From [Bacillus] enclensis (GTDB lineage Bacteria; Bacillota; Bacilli; Bacillales; Bacillaceae_B): a DNA stretch of 64,000 bases. This document shows positions 1 through 9,105 of the stretch, in pieces; within the stretch, counting starts at the first letter, position 1; every line of letters starts with the position of its first letter. The notes beneath the pieces are model-generated. The model saw nothing but the letters and a program-made list of their open reading frames with translations. It did no database searches and was not told the origin of the DNA. A program made the translations under genes and the position numbers. The stretch spans positions 1,158,249 to 1,222,248 of the forward strand of contig NZ_KQ758482.1 of NCBI RefSeq assembly GCF_001456935.1, in the 5' to 3' direction.

Positions 1-1417
1 CCATGCCTTTAAAAACAGCCAGCACTAAACAAATGTAACAAATCATGATGTAATCCTGTGGTTTCCCGAGGATCAATGTAGTAAATGGAAAAGCTGCCAA
101 TAATGATGAAAGCGCCTCTATCCCACTGACAATAAGACCATATATCATATTGAGCCACTCCATGCCTGAGGGCAAAAAAAGCTCTTTAAGAAACGTGATC
201 AAAGCCATGGGAAGAACAATCAGCGAAAAAAGAGGGACAAATAGTAAGTTGGATGCAAATCCAATAATGGAAAACTCATAAAAGTTGAAAATCATGATGG
301 GCAGCGAAGATAATTGTGCGACAGCTGTGACTTTGAATAGTTGAAGTAAGTATGGGGATTCAGCGGTTAAAATGGATGAAGAAGATAGTAAGAGGCTGTA
401 ACTGACAGTGAAAGAGAGCTGAAAACCGATGTCGAAGATTGAATAAGGATCCATAAAGAGAAGGCTCATGAAAACAATCGATAAACTATCCAATGTGCTT
501 ATAGTAAAAGGTGACTTTCTGAAGATGAGCAGTATGATGAGCATGCTGGAAGCCCTCACCACCGGCGGGGCACCGCCTGTAATCACCATATAAAAAATCA
601 AAAACACTATTGACAGCCAAAGTGTTGATTCCCTCGTGACACCTGCCCTGATAAGGATGAAGTATAACATACCGAAAACAAGCCCGACGTGCAGCCCCGA
701 AATCGCCAGTAAATGGACGATGCCCAGGGACCGGTAGTCGTCCATCATCTCAGGCGATATCTTGCCCGTCTCCCCAAAAACCAGTGCTTGAGTCATTCCA
801 ACGGTCCCGGGAGGAAACTTGTCTTCGATATAATTTAAGCCTGACGCCCTCCAGCGGATCAGTGAAAATTCCCATCCATCCTCGGACTCCCTGCATTCTT
901 CAAAAGAATCCACCTTTAAGATCCAATGGATATCACGCTCGTATAAATATCTTCTATAATTGAACATATTTGGGTTTGTGTTTTGAGAAGGCACAGTAAG
1001 TTCCCCTTTTACACGGCAGGTGTGGCCCGGTTTGAGTGCTTTTGTACGCTTGAGCTCCTCCTCGGAAGGGATTTTATAACGGAATACAATCCGCTCACCA
1101 TCAAGCTTGCCAAAACCGCGCAGGGAGCTGCCATCAATCTCAGGGAGGGAGTCGATCGTCAGAAATGGAAGGGGATTTTTTATTGATAAACGGGTGTGCT
1201 GAGTACTTTCATGGAAATTAGACATGAATGCTGCAGAAATGAATACGAAGAAGCTGATAAGCCACACATATAAAGGAGATTTCCTTAGATAAAGCACGGC
1301 AAAGAGTGCGAAAAAGAAGAAGGCACCCCAATAATAGGATTGAAGTGCCAGGAGGGTTCCGGATAATGTTGCTGCCGCCGCAAAAAAAAGCAGGAAGGCT
1401 GGCAGGGATTTATTCAT
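1..1417 (-). CDS. comEC: ComEC DNA-uptake channel, N-terminal part (runs off left edge)
   Basis: This is the membrane channel that carries single-stranded DNA into the cell during natural transformation. About 472 codons are present, reading leftward from ATG at 1417 with no stop before the edge; the family is usually near 750 residues, so the C-terminal part is outside the window. Visible features are hydrophobic N-terminal segments, an OB-like extracytoplasmic stretch, and the family motif HLLAISGLHVG followed by multiple membrane helices (competence domain). The ATG overlaps the comEB stop by 8 bases, which indicates translational coupling. The reading frame is open throughout the part I translated. 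Confidence 0.95.
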   Translation of the reverse strand, partial: MNKSLPAFLLFFAAAATLSGTLLALQSYYWGAFFFFALFAVLYLRKSPLYVWLISFFVFISAAFMSNFHESTQHTRLSIKNPLPFLTIDSLPEIDGSSLRGFGKLDGERIVFRYKIPSEEELKRTKALKPGHTCRVKGELTVPSQNTNPNMFNYRRYLYERDIHWILKVDSFEECRESEDGWEFSLIRWRASGLNYIEDKFPPGTVGMTQALVFGETGKISPEMMDDYRSLGIVHLLAISGLHVGLVFGMLYFILIRAGVTRESTLWLSIVFLIFYMVITGGAPPVVRASSMLIILLIFRKSPFTISTLDSLSIVFMSLLFMDPYSIFDIGFQLSFTVSYSLLLSSSSILTAESPYLLQLFKVTAVAQLSSLPIMIFNFYEFSIIGFASNLLFVPLFSLIVLPMALITFLKELFLPSGMEWLNMIYGLIVSGIEALSSLLAAFPFTTLILGKPQDYIMICYICLVLAVFKGM

Positions 1418-1973
1418 TGAAAAGATCTATGTACTGCTTTTCATATTTCTCAATGGCTTCAGGGTCTCCGCCTTTATGACGAAGTTCTTCAATCAGCTGC
1501 AATACAAAGCCGGACTTTTCTTTATTTTTGGGATCAAGGCTTTTTTCGTGAAAAGGTACTTTCTCCACCCGCACCTCTGCCTGTTGAAACAACTCGGCAG
1601 CATATGGATGATTTTTATAATCCTCTGCATAATAGACCGTTTTGATACCCGCTTGAACAATGGCTTTGCAGCACTGCAGACAAGGAAAATGGGTTACATA
1701 GATTTCCGCTCCGTCGGTACCGACTCCGAATTTCGCACACTGAAGGAGTGCATTCATTTCCGCGTGGATGGTCCTGACGCAATGATTATCAATGACATAG
1801 CAGCCTTCATCGATACAGTGGTCACCGCCTGCGATTGAACCGTTATATCCGCCGGCGATGATCCGTTTATCACGTACGATGGTCGCCCCGACAGTCAGCC
1901 GGGTGCAGGTGCTTCTAAGGGCAAGCAGATGGCTTTGAGCCATGAAATATTGATGCCAAGCAATTCTTTTCAT
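1410..1973 (-). CDS. comEB: ComEB, dCMP/CMP deaminase-family protein
   Basis: A 187-residue zinc-dependent deoxycytidylate deaminase-family protein encoded inside the late competence operon. The zinc and catalytic motif HAEMN and the second motif PCLQC are intact, so it should be enzymatically competent (dCMP to dUMP), although the B. subtilis homologue is dispensable for DNA uptake. The C-terminal extension beyond the deaminase core is charged. It lies between comEA and comEC, overlapping the latter by 8 bases. The start has a GGGAGAAAGAG-type ribosome site. Confidence 0.93.
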   Translation of the reverse strand: MKRIAWHQYFMAQSHLLALRSTCTRLTVGATIVRDKRIIAGGYNGSIAGGDHCIDEGCYVIDNHCVRTIHAEMNALLQCAKFGVGTDGAEIYVTHFPCLQCCKAIVQAGIKTVYYAEDYKNHPYAAELFQQAEVRVEKVPFHEKSLDPKNKEKSGFVLQLIEELRHKGGDPEAIEKYEKQYIDLFNE

Positions 1974-2041
1974 TCTCTTTCTCCCTTCGTGATGAATGCA
2001 TCTTTCTTTAAGTGTATAGATTGTCTGGATGATTCGTCAAT

Positions 2042-2677
2042 TCATTGTACAAAAATTAATTCTTGTAATTTTTCAAAGGTTTTATCCCCGATCCCTGAGA
2101 TGTTTTTGATGTCTTCGATACTGGCGAATGGTCCGTTTTCCTCCCGGTACTGCACGAAAGCGGCGGCTTTCGCCGGACCGATTCCCGGCAATGTCTCGAA
2201 ATCTTCTTGAGAAGCTTCGTTAAGATCGATTTTACCGTCTCCCCCCGATGAAGCCGAAGTTTCTTGAATGAGCGGAAATTGTGTGGCTGCCTCCCCTTCC
2301 CCCGGCACATAAATCAGCATTTCATCCGTTACCCTGATGGCAAGATTGATGAGCTTGCTGTCTGCCTTCGCGGTGAACCCCCCGGCTCTGTCGATGACAA
2401 ATTTCAACCGTTCCCCCTTCTTGACTTCGTATAGACCCGGTTTATTCACCTCGCCCTTCACATCAACATATACACTTTCCTCTACTGGTGGTGCAGCTAT
2501 TTCAGAGGGTGCTTCCCCGCCCTCTCCTTCAGGCTCCTTTGTCTCTATAGTCATGGAAGCAAGTTCGTTTTCGTCGGGCTGCCCGTCAGAAGTATTAAGA
2601 AAATAAAACAATACTATCGCCGTACCCAGTGCGGCTATCATTAAAAGTGCCTTGTGTTTTTCAATGAGGGGGTGCAT
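2042..2677 (-). CDS. comEA: ComEA, membrane-anchored DNA receptor for transformation
   Basis: A 211-residue double-stranded-DNA receptor. It has an N-terminal membrane anchor (about residues 11-27), then an acidic, low-complexity linker, an SLBB-type domain containing VDVKGEVNKPGLYEV, and a C-terminal pair of helix-hairpin-helix motifs (LPGIGPAKA and ISGIGDKTF) that bind DNA. First gene of the comEA-EB-EC operon. It is divergent from comER, with the shared promoter region at 2678-2814. In B. subtilis this operon depends on ComK; I did not identify a convincing ComK box by eye. Confidence 0.95.
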   Translation of the reverse strand: MHPLIEKHKALLMIAALGTAIVLFYFLNTSDGQPDENELASMTIETKEPEGEGGEAPSEIAAPPVEESVYVDVKGEVNKPGLYEVKKGERLKFVIDRAGGFTAKADSKLINLAIRVTDEMLIYVPGEGEAATQFPLIQETSASSGGDGKIDLNEASQEDFETLPGIGPAKAAAFVQYREENGPFASIEDIKNISGIGDKTFEKLQELIFVQ

Positions 2678-2814
2678 GATTCTAAATCACCTCGTTTGGA
2701 ATATTCGCTTGGAGCAATTCATAAGTTGTAGGAGAACAGTATCCTATAGTAGATTGTGTAAAGCTTCAGGAAAAAGCACCTGAGAGAAAAAATGCGGAAG
2801 AAGGAGGGCTGCAC

Positions 2815-3633
2815 ATGAAAGTAGGCATCATCGGAACGGGGAATATGGGGAAAGTGATCATTGAAGCCTTTATCGAGTCTAAGGCAATTTTCCCTTCAAG
2901 ACTATACATGACGAACAGGACATTGAAGAAAGCGAAGCTACTTCAAGAGACTACCGGCGGCCATGTTTTGAATTCCAGTGAAGAAGTCATCAAATCTTCT
3001 GATATAGTATTCATTTGTGTCAAACCTCATGATGTTTATCGTGTGATAGAGGAAAATAAAGACTGCTTCACCGAGGACAAATGTGCAGTGTCCATTACCA
3101 GTCCCGTCAGTGTAGACCAGCTGCAATCGATCCTCCCATGTTCCTGCGCACGTTTCATACCGAGTATCACGAACAGGGCGCTCAGCGGGGTTTCCCTGCT
3201 GACATTCGGAAGTGATTGTACTGAACATTGGAAGGGGACTCTGACCACACTCGCTGAACATATATCGACTCCGGTATTGATAAGGGAAGAAGTGACAAGG
3301 GTTGCGTCCGACATTGTCAGCTGCGGGCCTGCATTCTTCAGTTATCTGACACAGCGTTTTATCAATGCGGCAGTCGAAGTTACAGAAATCGATGCTGAAA
3401 CGGCTACGGTACTGGCATCTGAGATGCTGGTCGGGTTGGGGGATCTGTTGAAAAAAGAAATCTACACATTACCTGCACTGCAGGAGAAGGTCTGTGTGAA
3501 AGGCGGCGTCACAGGCAAGGGCATCGATGTAATGGAAAGAGAACTGGGAGAGGTGTTCGAGAAGTTATTTCAAGCGACTCAGGAGAAATTTACAGATGAC
3601 ATTGCGGAGACAAAATCTCAATTCGGAGTCTGA
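2815..3633 (+). CDS. comER: ComER, pyrroline-5-carboxylate reductase-like protein
   Basis: A 272-residue member of the ProC (pyrroline-5-carboxylate reductase) family with the N-terminal dinucleotide-binding motif GIIGTGNMG and a C-terminal helical dimerisation domain containing KGGVTGKG. It is transcribed divergently from comEA, as in B. subtilis, where it was named for its position; its cellular role is not settled, with links reported to sporulation and biofilm timing. The ribosome site GAAGGAGGG precedes ATG at 2815. It ends just before a strong terminator at 3688. Confidence 0.9.
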   Translation: MKVGIIGTGNMGKVIIEAFIESKAIFPSRLYMTNRTLKKAKLLQETTGGHVLNSSEEVIKSSDIVFICVKPHDVYRVIEENKDCFTEDKCAVSITSPVSVDQLQSILPCSCARFIPSITNRALSGVSLLTFGSDCTEHWKGTLTTLAEHISTPVLIREEVTRVASDIVSCGPAFFSYLTQRFINAAVEVTEIDAETATVLASEMLVGLGDLLKKEIYTLPALQEKVCVKGGVTGKGIDVMERELGEVFEKLFQATQEKFTDDIAETKSQFGV

Positions 3634-3687
3634 ATGGACTCTTTATTTTTATTTCGACACAAATCGTCGAATTCCTGCTTCAACTTC

Positions 3688-3730
3688 AAAAAACCGGGGA
3701 GATCTATAAATCTCACCCGGTTTTATTTTT
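3688..3730. terminator. Bidirectional terminator between comER and yqeM
   Basis: Stem AAAACCGGG(T)GAGAT / ATCTC(A)CCCGGTTTT with an A-run on the left and a T-run on the right, lying between two convergent genes. It overlaps the last codon of yqeM. Confidence 0.85.
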
Positions 3731-4469
3731 TTCTGCATGTGAAAAATAACCGCTCACTATCGTCGGAAGGCGGCTGTTCCGTGAAATCCGCAGAAATATC
3801 AAGGACCTCAAATCCCTCTTTAGCGAGCCATTCCGTAAGCTGCAAAACAGGATATGTTCGTTGCTTGTGAAGTTCCTCCACCCTTTCATACAGCCCGGTC
3901 TTTTCGTCGGCAACAAAGAAAGTAAGTTCATGTTCGACACTGTTTGGAACTTCTCCCGGGAAGCAATCCCATATATAGGATACAGCATCATCTGTATGGG
4001 TAAATGTTTGATTCATGAAGATTTGCGACACTTTATAAAGGGAATGGACATCAAACATAAAAAGTCCGTCCTTTTTTAAATGGTTATAAACTCCTCTGAA
4101 TGTATGGATTACATCTTCCTCTTTTCCAAGGTAGTTGAGTGAATCGCAAAATATTGTGATCAGCCCATATTCCCGTTGCAGTTCCAAACGGGACATATCC
4201 TGTTGGAAAAGAGAAAGCATGATATTTCTTTCCTGTGCTTTCTGCTGAGCCATGACCAGCATATCTTCAGACAAGTCGATGCCGGTGACAGAATAACCGT
4301 TCCCTGCAAGGCGCAGGGATAATTCCCCCGTGCCGCAGGCAATATCCAGGATGTCTTTCCCTTCTGCAGCATATGTTTCCGACTGTCGGTTTACAAAATC
4401 AAGCCATCCGTCATAATCCACATCCTGCATGAGATGATCATAGATATAGGCAAATCGTTCGTAACTCAT
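3723..4469 (-). CDS. yqeM: YqeM, class I SAM-dependent methyltransferase
   Basis: A 248-residue methyltransferase with the SAM-binding motif DIACGTGELSLRLA near residue 40 and the acidic residue ending the second strand (GIDLSEDM). The substrate is unknown. The upstream in-frame ATG at 4511 was rejected: MSYERFAYIYDHLM is the conserved family N-terminus, and ATG at 4469 overlaps the rsfS stop by one base (TAATG). It is the last gene of the yqeG-yqeM ribosome/NAD operon, which hints at, but does not show, an RNA or ribosomal substrate. Confidence 0.88.
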   Translation of the reverse strand: MSYERFAYIYDHLMQDVDYDGWLDFVNRQSETYAAEGKDILDIACGTGELSLRLAGNGYSVTGIDLSEDMLVMAQQKAQERNIMLSLFQQDMSRLELQREYGLITIFCDSLNYLGKEEDVIHTFRGVYNHLKKDGLFMFDVHSLYKVSQIFMNQTFTHTDDAVSYIWDCFPGEVPNSVEHELTFFVADEKTGLYERVEELHKQRTYPVLQLTEWLAKEGFEVLDISADFTEQPPSDDSERLFFTCRKK

Positions 4470-4819
4470 TAAAGACTTTCGCTGACCTCGACATGCGAGG
4501 CATCTCCCCATAGACGTTCCAGGTTGTAATAACCTCTCTCATCTCTATGGAACACATGCGCCACGACATCCCCGAGGTCCACCAGGATCCATCGTGCCTG
4601 GTCGAAACCTTCAAGGCGTTTCACAGAATATCCGTTTTCTTCGGCCTTGTCCTTCAATTCACGGGCGATTGCCTGAACCTGCTTATCTGAGTTTCCGTGG
4701 CAGATCAGGAAGTAATCCGCAATCATAGAAATGCCTTTCATATCAAGGACAACGATATCCTCTGCACGCTTGTCATCCGCTGCTTTATATGCTAATTCCA
4801 CTAAAGGTTGTTCCATCAT
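4469..4819 (-). CDS. rsfS: RsfS, ribosome silencing factor
   Basis: A 116-residue RsfS/Iojap protein. The family binds L14 of the 50S subunit and blocks subunit joining when nutrients are scarce. The conserved stretches KAADDKRAEDIVVLDM, DYFLICHGNSDKQVQAIA and WILVDLGDVVAHVFH are present. ATG at 4819 (or the adjacent ATG at 4816) follows a GAGGAGATGA ribosome site. The in-frame ATG at 4837 would place this site inside the gene and overlap yqeK, so it was rejected. One base separates it from yqeK. Confidence 0.92.
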   Translation of the reverse strand: MMEQPLVELAYKAADDKRAEDIVVLDMKGISMIADYFLICHGNSDKQVQAIARELKDKAEENGYSVKRLEGFDQARWILVDLGDVVAHVFHRDERGYYNLERLWGDASHVEVSESL

Positions 4820-4820
4820 T

Positions 4821-5387
4821 TCATCTCCTCTGTTCAAATACCAGTTTATTATAAAATCGGAATGTATCCGGATAGACGGCCTGGTTTTTCTTCATCAAAA
4901 ACATGATTGTATTCTGCAAGGCTTTTATCAATGCTTTATCCAGGGATTCCTCAGCCAAATCCCGGACTTCTTCCACTCCTGGGAACTGGCGGCCGGGTTC
5001 TATATAGTCCGCTAGATAGATCACTTTATCCAAGATGGACATATGATCGCATCCCGAAGTGTGCCAGCGTATCGCATTCAGCACTTCTTCATCCGTTATG
5101 CCAGTCTCTTTCTTTACAAGTATGGCGCCTGCAGGAGCATGCCAAAGTTCGCTGTTATATTCCAATAGATCGGCAGGCAGCCCTTCCGACTCAATCAGCT
5201 GCCTCATTTCAGTTTTATCGCGGAATTTTGCATAATCATGAAAGATGGCGGCTGTTTCGGCTTTTTTTATATCAGCCCCGTATTGACGGGCAAGTGTGAC
5301 CGCCGTTTCCATCACACCGCAAGTATGGATATAGCGGTGCTCCGTCAATTGCCCCTTCACTATATCCAGCCCTTTCTGTCTATCCAT
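4821..5387 (-). CDS. yqeK: YqeK, HD-domain symmetrical Ap4A hydrolase
   Basis: A 188-residue HD-superfamily phosphohydrolase. The metal-binding residues are visible in order: HTCGVMETA, the HD pair in AIFHDYAK, then WHAPAGA and AIRWHTSG with a final Asp in LDKVIYLADYIEPGR. The family has been shown to split diadenosine tetraphosphate into two ADP, a stress nucleotide clearance reaction. It overlaps nadD by 8 bases, so the two are translationally coupled. Its position between nadD and rsfS is conserved in Firmicutes. Confidence 0.9.
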   Translation of the reverse strand: MDRQKGLDIVKGQLTEHRYIHTCGVMETAVTLARQYGADIKKAETAAIFHDYAKFRDKTEMRQLIESEGLPADLLEYNSELWHAPAGAILVKKETGITDEEVLNAIRWHTSGCDHMSILDKVIYLADYIEPGRQFPGVEEVRDLAEESLDKALIKALQNTIMFLMKKNQAVYPDTFRFYNKLVFEQRR

Positions 5388-5949
5388 ACAGGTTCTCCTC
5401 CTCTATGATTCGATACACCTCATCGGTCACAAGATACCGGATCGATTGTTTTTTTCTCACGGAATCCCGGATGAAGGAGGAAGAAACGGCCATGTCCGGC
5501 ACTTCCACATAGTGCAGTTTATATGGGGTTTCATGACGATAAGAAGGCCTGTTCACGCCGATGAATTCCACCATCTCAATCAATTCTTCCACCTTGTGCC
5601 ACTTAGGGAGATATTCAATCATATCCCCGCCGATGATGAAAGAATAATCGATTTCGGGATCTCTCTCGGTCAGAGCTTTGATTGTATCATATGTGTAGGA
5701 TGTGCCTTCCCTTTCAAGTTCGATTTGTTCGACCCCGAACTTCGGGTTTCCTTTAATCGCACCCTCGAGCATCCTCAGCCGCTGATCAGCCGATACCGTT
5801 TCATCCTTCTCTTTATGCGGAGGAACACGGTTCGGCAGGAAACGGATTTCATCCAGCCCAACTTTTTCAAGGACCTGCTCGGCAATGATAAGATGGCCAA
5901 TATGGGGAGGATTGAATGTACCTCCCAAGAGCCCTATTTTTTTCTTCAT
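5380..5949 (-). CDS. nadD: NadD, nicotinate-nucleotide adenylyltransferase
   Basis: A 189-residue enzyme that makes deamido-NAD from nicotinate mononucleotide and ATP. The nucleotidyltransferase signature GGTFNPPHIGH lies at the N-terminus and the second motif SSSFIRDSVR near the C-terminus. An in-frame upstream extension of 49 codons, beginning at 6096, lies inside yhbY and lacks family similarity; the ATG at 5949 follows a GGAAGGAC ribosome site and gives the expected MKKKIGLLGGTF start. Confidence 0.95.
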   Translation of the reverse strand: MKKKIGLLGGTFNPPHIGHLIIAEQVLEKVGLDEIRFLPNRVPPHKEKDETVSADQRLRMLEGAIKGNPKFGVEQIELEREGTSYTYDTIKALTERDPEIDYSFIIGGDMIEYLPKWHKVEELIEMVEFIGVNRPSYRHETPYKLHYVEVPDMAVSSSFIRDSVRKKQSIRYLVTDEVYRIIEEENLYG

Positions 5950-5962
5950 AGTCCTTCCACCT

Positions 5963-6256
5963 TTATCTTGGAAGAGTGATTTGCTTATTTTCCTTTGATT
6001 CTTTGTAAAGAACGATGGTGTTCCCGATGACCTGGACAAGTTCTGCACCTGTGCCTTCGACCAGCGCTTCCGCAACTTCAGTTTTATCCCAATCACAGTT
6101 TTGAAGGATGCTGATTTTCATCAACTCTCGTTTTTCCAGTGCTTCCTCAATCTGTTTGATCATATTCTCATTGACGCCGCCTTTTCCGACTTGGAAAATC
6201 GGCGATAAATGATGTGCTTCCGAACGTAAATATCTCTTTTGTTTCCCTTTTAACAT
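5963..6256 (-). CDS. yqeI: YhbY/YqeI, CRM-domain RNA-binding protein
   Basis: A 97-residue single-domain CRS1-YhbY protein that associates with pre-50S ribosomes in other bacteria. The motif KGGVNENMIKQIEEAL carries the family GxxG-type loop. The start at 6256 gives MLKGKQKRYLRSEAHHL, the family N-terminus; the in-frame ATG at 6325 would lie well inside aroE and was rejected. The start overlaps the aroE stop by 7 bases. Confidence 0.92.
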   Translation of the reverse strand: MLKGKQKRYLRSEAHHLSPIFQVGKGGVNENMIKQIEEALEKRELMKISILQNCDWDKTEVAEALVEGTGAELVQVIGNTIVLYKESKENKQITLPR

Positions 6257-7092
6257 TGTGTACCTCCCAGTTGTTTTAACACTACTTTTTTCATTAGATC
6301 CGTATCCGGGGTGACCCCCGTCCATTTATTGAATGCAAGCGCCCCCTGATGGACAAACATGTCGATGCCGTTTTGTATGATGGCTCCTTTTTCTTCAGCC
6401 TGCTTCAAAAAAGTTGTCTTGAGGGGATTATAAATGATATCGCTGAACACCGCTCCGGCCTTGACCCTCTCAATGCTGACGGGGGATTCACCGACTCGGG
6501 GATACATCCCGATTGAAGTCGTCTGAATGACAATATCATAGAGGTGCAATACCCGTTCGGCTTGATTCAGCCCGTGGTAATGTGATTCCACCCCCGCCGG
6601 GCAGGTGCCGATCATGGCAGCGGCTTTTTCTTCCGAGCGGTTGGCCAGGTCGATCTTCTTTACCCCCAAAGCGGCCAGGGTATGATAGATCGCCTTGGAA
6701 GCACCGCCGGCTCCGATGATCAATACTGACTTATTTGATAAACCGCCGCTGATTTCCTTCTTCAGACCTTCCACAAACCCCAAACCATCGGTATTGAAGC
6801 CGATCAGCTTTCCTTCACGGTTCACGATAGTATTTACGGCCCCGATGGACTGTGCCAGGGGATCCACCTCATCCAATAATGATATGACGGCTGTCTTATG
6901 GGGAACCGTTACGTTGATCCCCCGCAGGCCCAGCGCCCTGATTCCATTAATGGCTTGAGGCAATGCATCCGTTGTCACATGAAATTTGCCGTATGAAGCA
7001 TCTATTGCAGCCTTCTTGAACGCTGCATTATGCATGACAGGGGACATGGAGTGGACAATCGGATCTCCAATCACACCGTATAGTTCTTCCAC
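6250..7092 (-). CDS. aroE: AroE, shikimate dehydrogenase
   Basis: A 280-residue NADPH-dependent enzyme of the shikimate pathway (3-dehydroshikimate to shikimate). The N-terminal substrate-binding segment YGVIGDPIVHSMSPVMHN, the catalytic Lys in NVTVPHKTAV, and the cofactor-binding loop IGAGGASKAI are all present, as is the C-terminal NGIDMFVHQGALAF. Length is typical. It lies 10 bases downstream of yqeH and overlaps yhbY by 7 bases. Confidence 0.96.
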   Translation of the reverse strand: MEELYGVIGDPIVHSMSPVMHNAAFKKAAIDASYGKFHVTTDALPQAINGIRALGLRGINVTVPHKTAVISLLDEVDPLAQSIGAVNTIVNREGKLIGFNTDGLGFVEGLKKEISGGLSNKSVLIIGAGGASKAIYHTLAALGVKKIDLANRSEEKAAAMIGTCPAGVESHYHGLNQAERVLHLYDIVIQTTSIGMYPRVGESPVSIERVKAGAVFSDIIYNPLKTTFLKQAEEKGAIIQNGIDMFVHQGALAFNKWTGVTPDTDLMKKVVLKQLGGTQC

Positions 7093-7102
7093 TTTACCAC
7101 TC

Positions 7103-8203
7103 CTATATCAAAGATTTTCTCAGGAACACACTGACACCCTTCGGTACGTGTGCGGCGATCGAAGCTCCCGGCTCATTGACCGTGATCCATCCCAATCCTG
7201 AGAAAACGATATCCGTCTTCGCTTCTTTTACTTTGAATTCATGCTTTACGAGCTCAGGGAATGTATCCATGTCATCTTTACGAGGCGGTTGGAGCAGTTC
7301 CCCGGCATGATTCTCATACAAATCATCGGCCTTCTCCAATTTCGTACGGTGGATCGTCAACTCATTGGAGAAATATGCAGTGAACGGCTGGCGCTCCCCC
7401 CTCAAAAAGTCAAACCTTGACAACCCTCCGAAGAACAAGGTCTGCTCCGGATTCAGCTGGAACGTCCTCGGCTTTATCTCTTTTTTGGGTGTGATGATCT
7501 TCAGATCCTGTTTATCAACATAGTGGGCCATTTGATGATGATTGATGATCCCCGGTGTGTCGATGAGGGATTCCCCTTCATCAAGTGGAATCTGGATCAT
7601 ATCCAATGTAGTCCCCGGGAAATGGGAAGTGGTGATGACATCCTGTTCACCTGAAACATGCTTGATGATCCGATTGATGAATGTGGATTTCCCAACATTT
7701 GTACAACCTACGACATACACATCTTTCCCGTCCCGGTACTTTTCGATTGCCGTGATTGCTTCTTCGATACCGATACCTTTAGCCGCACTAACCAACTGAA
7801 CATCGACCGGTTTCAATCCCAGTTGGCTCGCTTCATGCTTCATCCAGTGGATCATCTTGGAAGGCTTCACTGACTTAGGCAGTAAATCCACTTTGTTACC
7901 AATCAGCAGTATCGGATTTGACCCGACAAAACGGTGAAGACCAGGAAGCCAGCTTCCGTTAAAGTCGAAAATGTCGACTATTTTAACGATCAGCCCTTCT
8001 GAATTCCCTATTTCATTCAGGATCTTTAAGAAATCGTCATCCGTCAAAGGCACGTCCTGAACTTCATTATAGTGCTTCAATCTGAAACATCTCTGGCAGA
8101 TGATCTCCTCTTTCTGCAACGCGGAAGGAGGGGCGTACCCGATGCCTTCTTTATCTTCTGTCTGAATCGCCACTCCACAACCTACACAAACTACTTCGCT
8201 CAC
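7103..8203 (-). CDS. yqeH: YqeH, circularly permuted ribosome-assembly GTPase
   Basis: A 366-residue GTPase needed for 30S subunit assembly. An N-terminal zinc finger (CxGC near the start and CQRC about 25 residues later) precedes a permuted GTPase in which NKVD (G4) comes before GCTNVGKSTF (G1) and DTPG (G3). The chosen GTG at 8203 follows a GGGAGG site with 7-base spacing and overlaps the yqeG stop as GTGA; an in-frame GTG at 8218 coincides with the ribosome site itself and was rejected. Confidence 0.93.
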   Translation of the reverse strand: MSEVVCVGCGVAIQTEDKEGIGYAPPSALQKEEIICQRCFRLKHYNEVQDVPLTDDDFLKILNEIGNSEGLIVKIVDIFDFNGSWLPGLHRFVGSNPILLIGNKVDLLPKSVKPSKMIHWMKHEASQLGLKPVDVQLVSAAKGIGIEEAITAIEKYRDGKDVYVVGCTNVGKSTFINRIIKHVSGEQDVITTSHFPGTTLDMIQIPLDEGESLIDTPGIINHHQMAHYVDKQDLKIITPKKEIKPRTFQLNPEQTLFFGGLSRFDFLRGERQPFTAYFSNELTIHRTKLEKADDLYENHAGELLQPPRKDDMDTFPELVKHEFKVKEAKTDIVFSGLGWITVNEPGASIAAHVPKGVSVFLRKSLI

Positions 8204-8721
8204 TTCTTTTCCTCCCACTCAAGCAACCCTTTCCGCTTGAAAAACTTCATGATCCTTCTTTCGACTCTTCTGTTGAATTTCGTAAAGAAACCGTCAGACT
8301 GTGCCACCGGTACAACAAGAATGGTATGGAATCCGTTCCTGTTCCCGCCAAGAACGTCCGTCAACAGCTGGTCACCGATTACAACCGTTTCTTCCTTTTT
8401 TACTTCCATTTGCTTAATGGCGCGTCTGAAAGCACGCCCCATCGGTTTTCTTGCCTGGAAAATGAAAGGTACCCCAAGGGGATCTGAGAATGCGCCAACT
8501 CGTTTTTCATTATTATTCGAAACGATCGTCACAAGAATTCCATTTTCCTGCATTTCTTTAAACCACTGGATCAACTTTGGCGTGGCATTGGGCCTGTCCC
8601 ATTCCACAAGGGTATTATCCAAATCCGTAATAATGGCTTTGATACCTTTTTCCTTTAAATAGCCGGGACGTATGCTGAATATGTCCTGAACCTGTTCATC
8701 AGGTAGAAAATGCTTTAACAC
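8200..8721 (-). CDS. yqeG: YqeG, HAD-superfamily phosphatase
   Basis: A 173-residue HAD hydrolase of the IIIA/YqeG type. The nucleophile motif IITDLDNTLVEW, motif II TIVSNN, and motif IV region GDQLLTDVLGGNRNG are intact. The natural substrate is not established; related proteins act on phosphatidylglycerophosphate in some lineages. First gene of the yqeG-yqeM operon. Its promoter region faces sda across the DnaA-box cluster. Confidence 0.9.
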   Translation of the reverse strand: MLKHFLPDEQVQDIFSIRPGYLKEKGIKAIITDLDNTLVEWDRPNATPKLIQWFKEMQENGILVTIVSNNNEKRVGAFSDPLGVPFIFQARKPMGRAFRRAIKQMEVKKEETVVIGDQLLTDVLGGNRNGFHTILVVPVAQSDGFFTKFNRRVERRIMKFFKRKGLLEWEEKK

Positions 8722-8894
8722 CGTCTATACACCTCATATTTCTATGTCATTTAGTACGTACTTTATCCTTAATTAAATTAATGATAACCAATTTTACTTG
8801 CAGATTCAAAATAAACCATATTATATGGGCATGGTCAATGAATATGACAACTATTCATAAATATTTTTCGACAAATTTCAAGGCGCCTCGATGC

Positions 8895-8994
8895 TGTGGA
8901 TAACCTTATTCACACTATTCACTCAATCCAGGCAGGCGCAGTTTCCAGTTGTATACAGTTTAACCACAACTTATCCACCGGAAACTGTGGATAA
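8895..8994. promoter_or_regulatory. DnaA-box cluster between yqeG and sda
   Basis: Two exact DnaA boxes (TTATCCACA) on the minus strand at 8895-8903 and 8986-8994, plus three one-mismatch boxes on the plus strand: TTATTCACA at 8906-8914, TTAACCACA at 8960-8968 and TTATCCACC at 8971-8979. B. subtilis has DnaA-bound sites in front of sda and yqeG, so both position and content fit. The rest of the 8722-9105 gap is AT-rich promoter sequence. Confidence 0.85.
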
Positions 8995-9105
8995 CGGAAC
9001 GCTTGTTCTAAAAAAAGTTATTTGGTAAAGTTTAATTACTACTTCAAAACATACAAACAATATGTATCTGATTAAAAATAAATGCCGCTCCCGGAGGTGA
9101 AATTA

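Noticed and set aside
983..1186. 67-codon plus-strand frame inside comEC
   Set aside because: It lies wholly antisense to the well-conserved comEC frame and has no ribosome site or family character.
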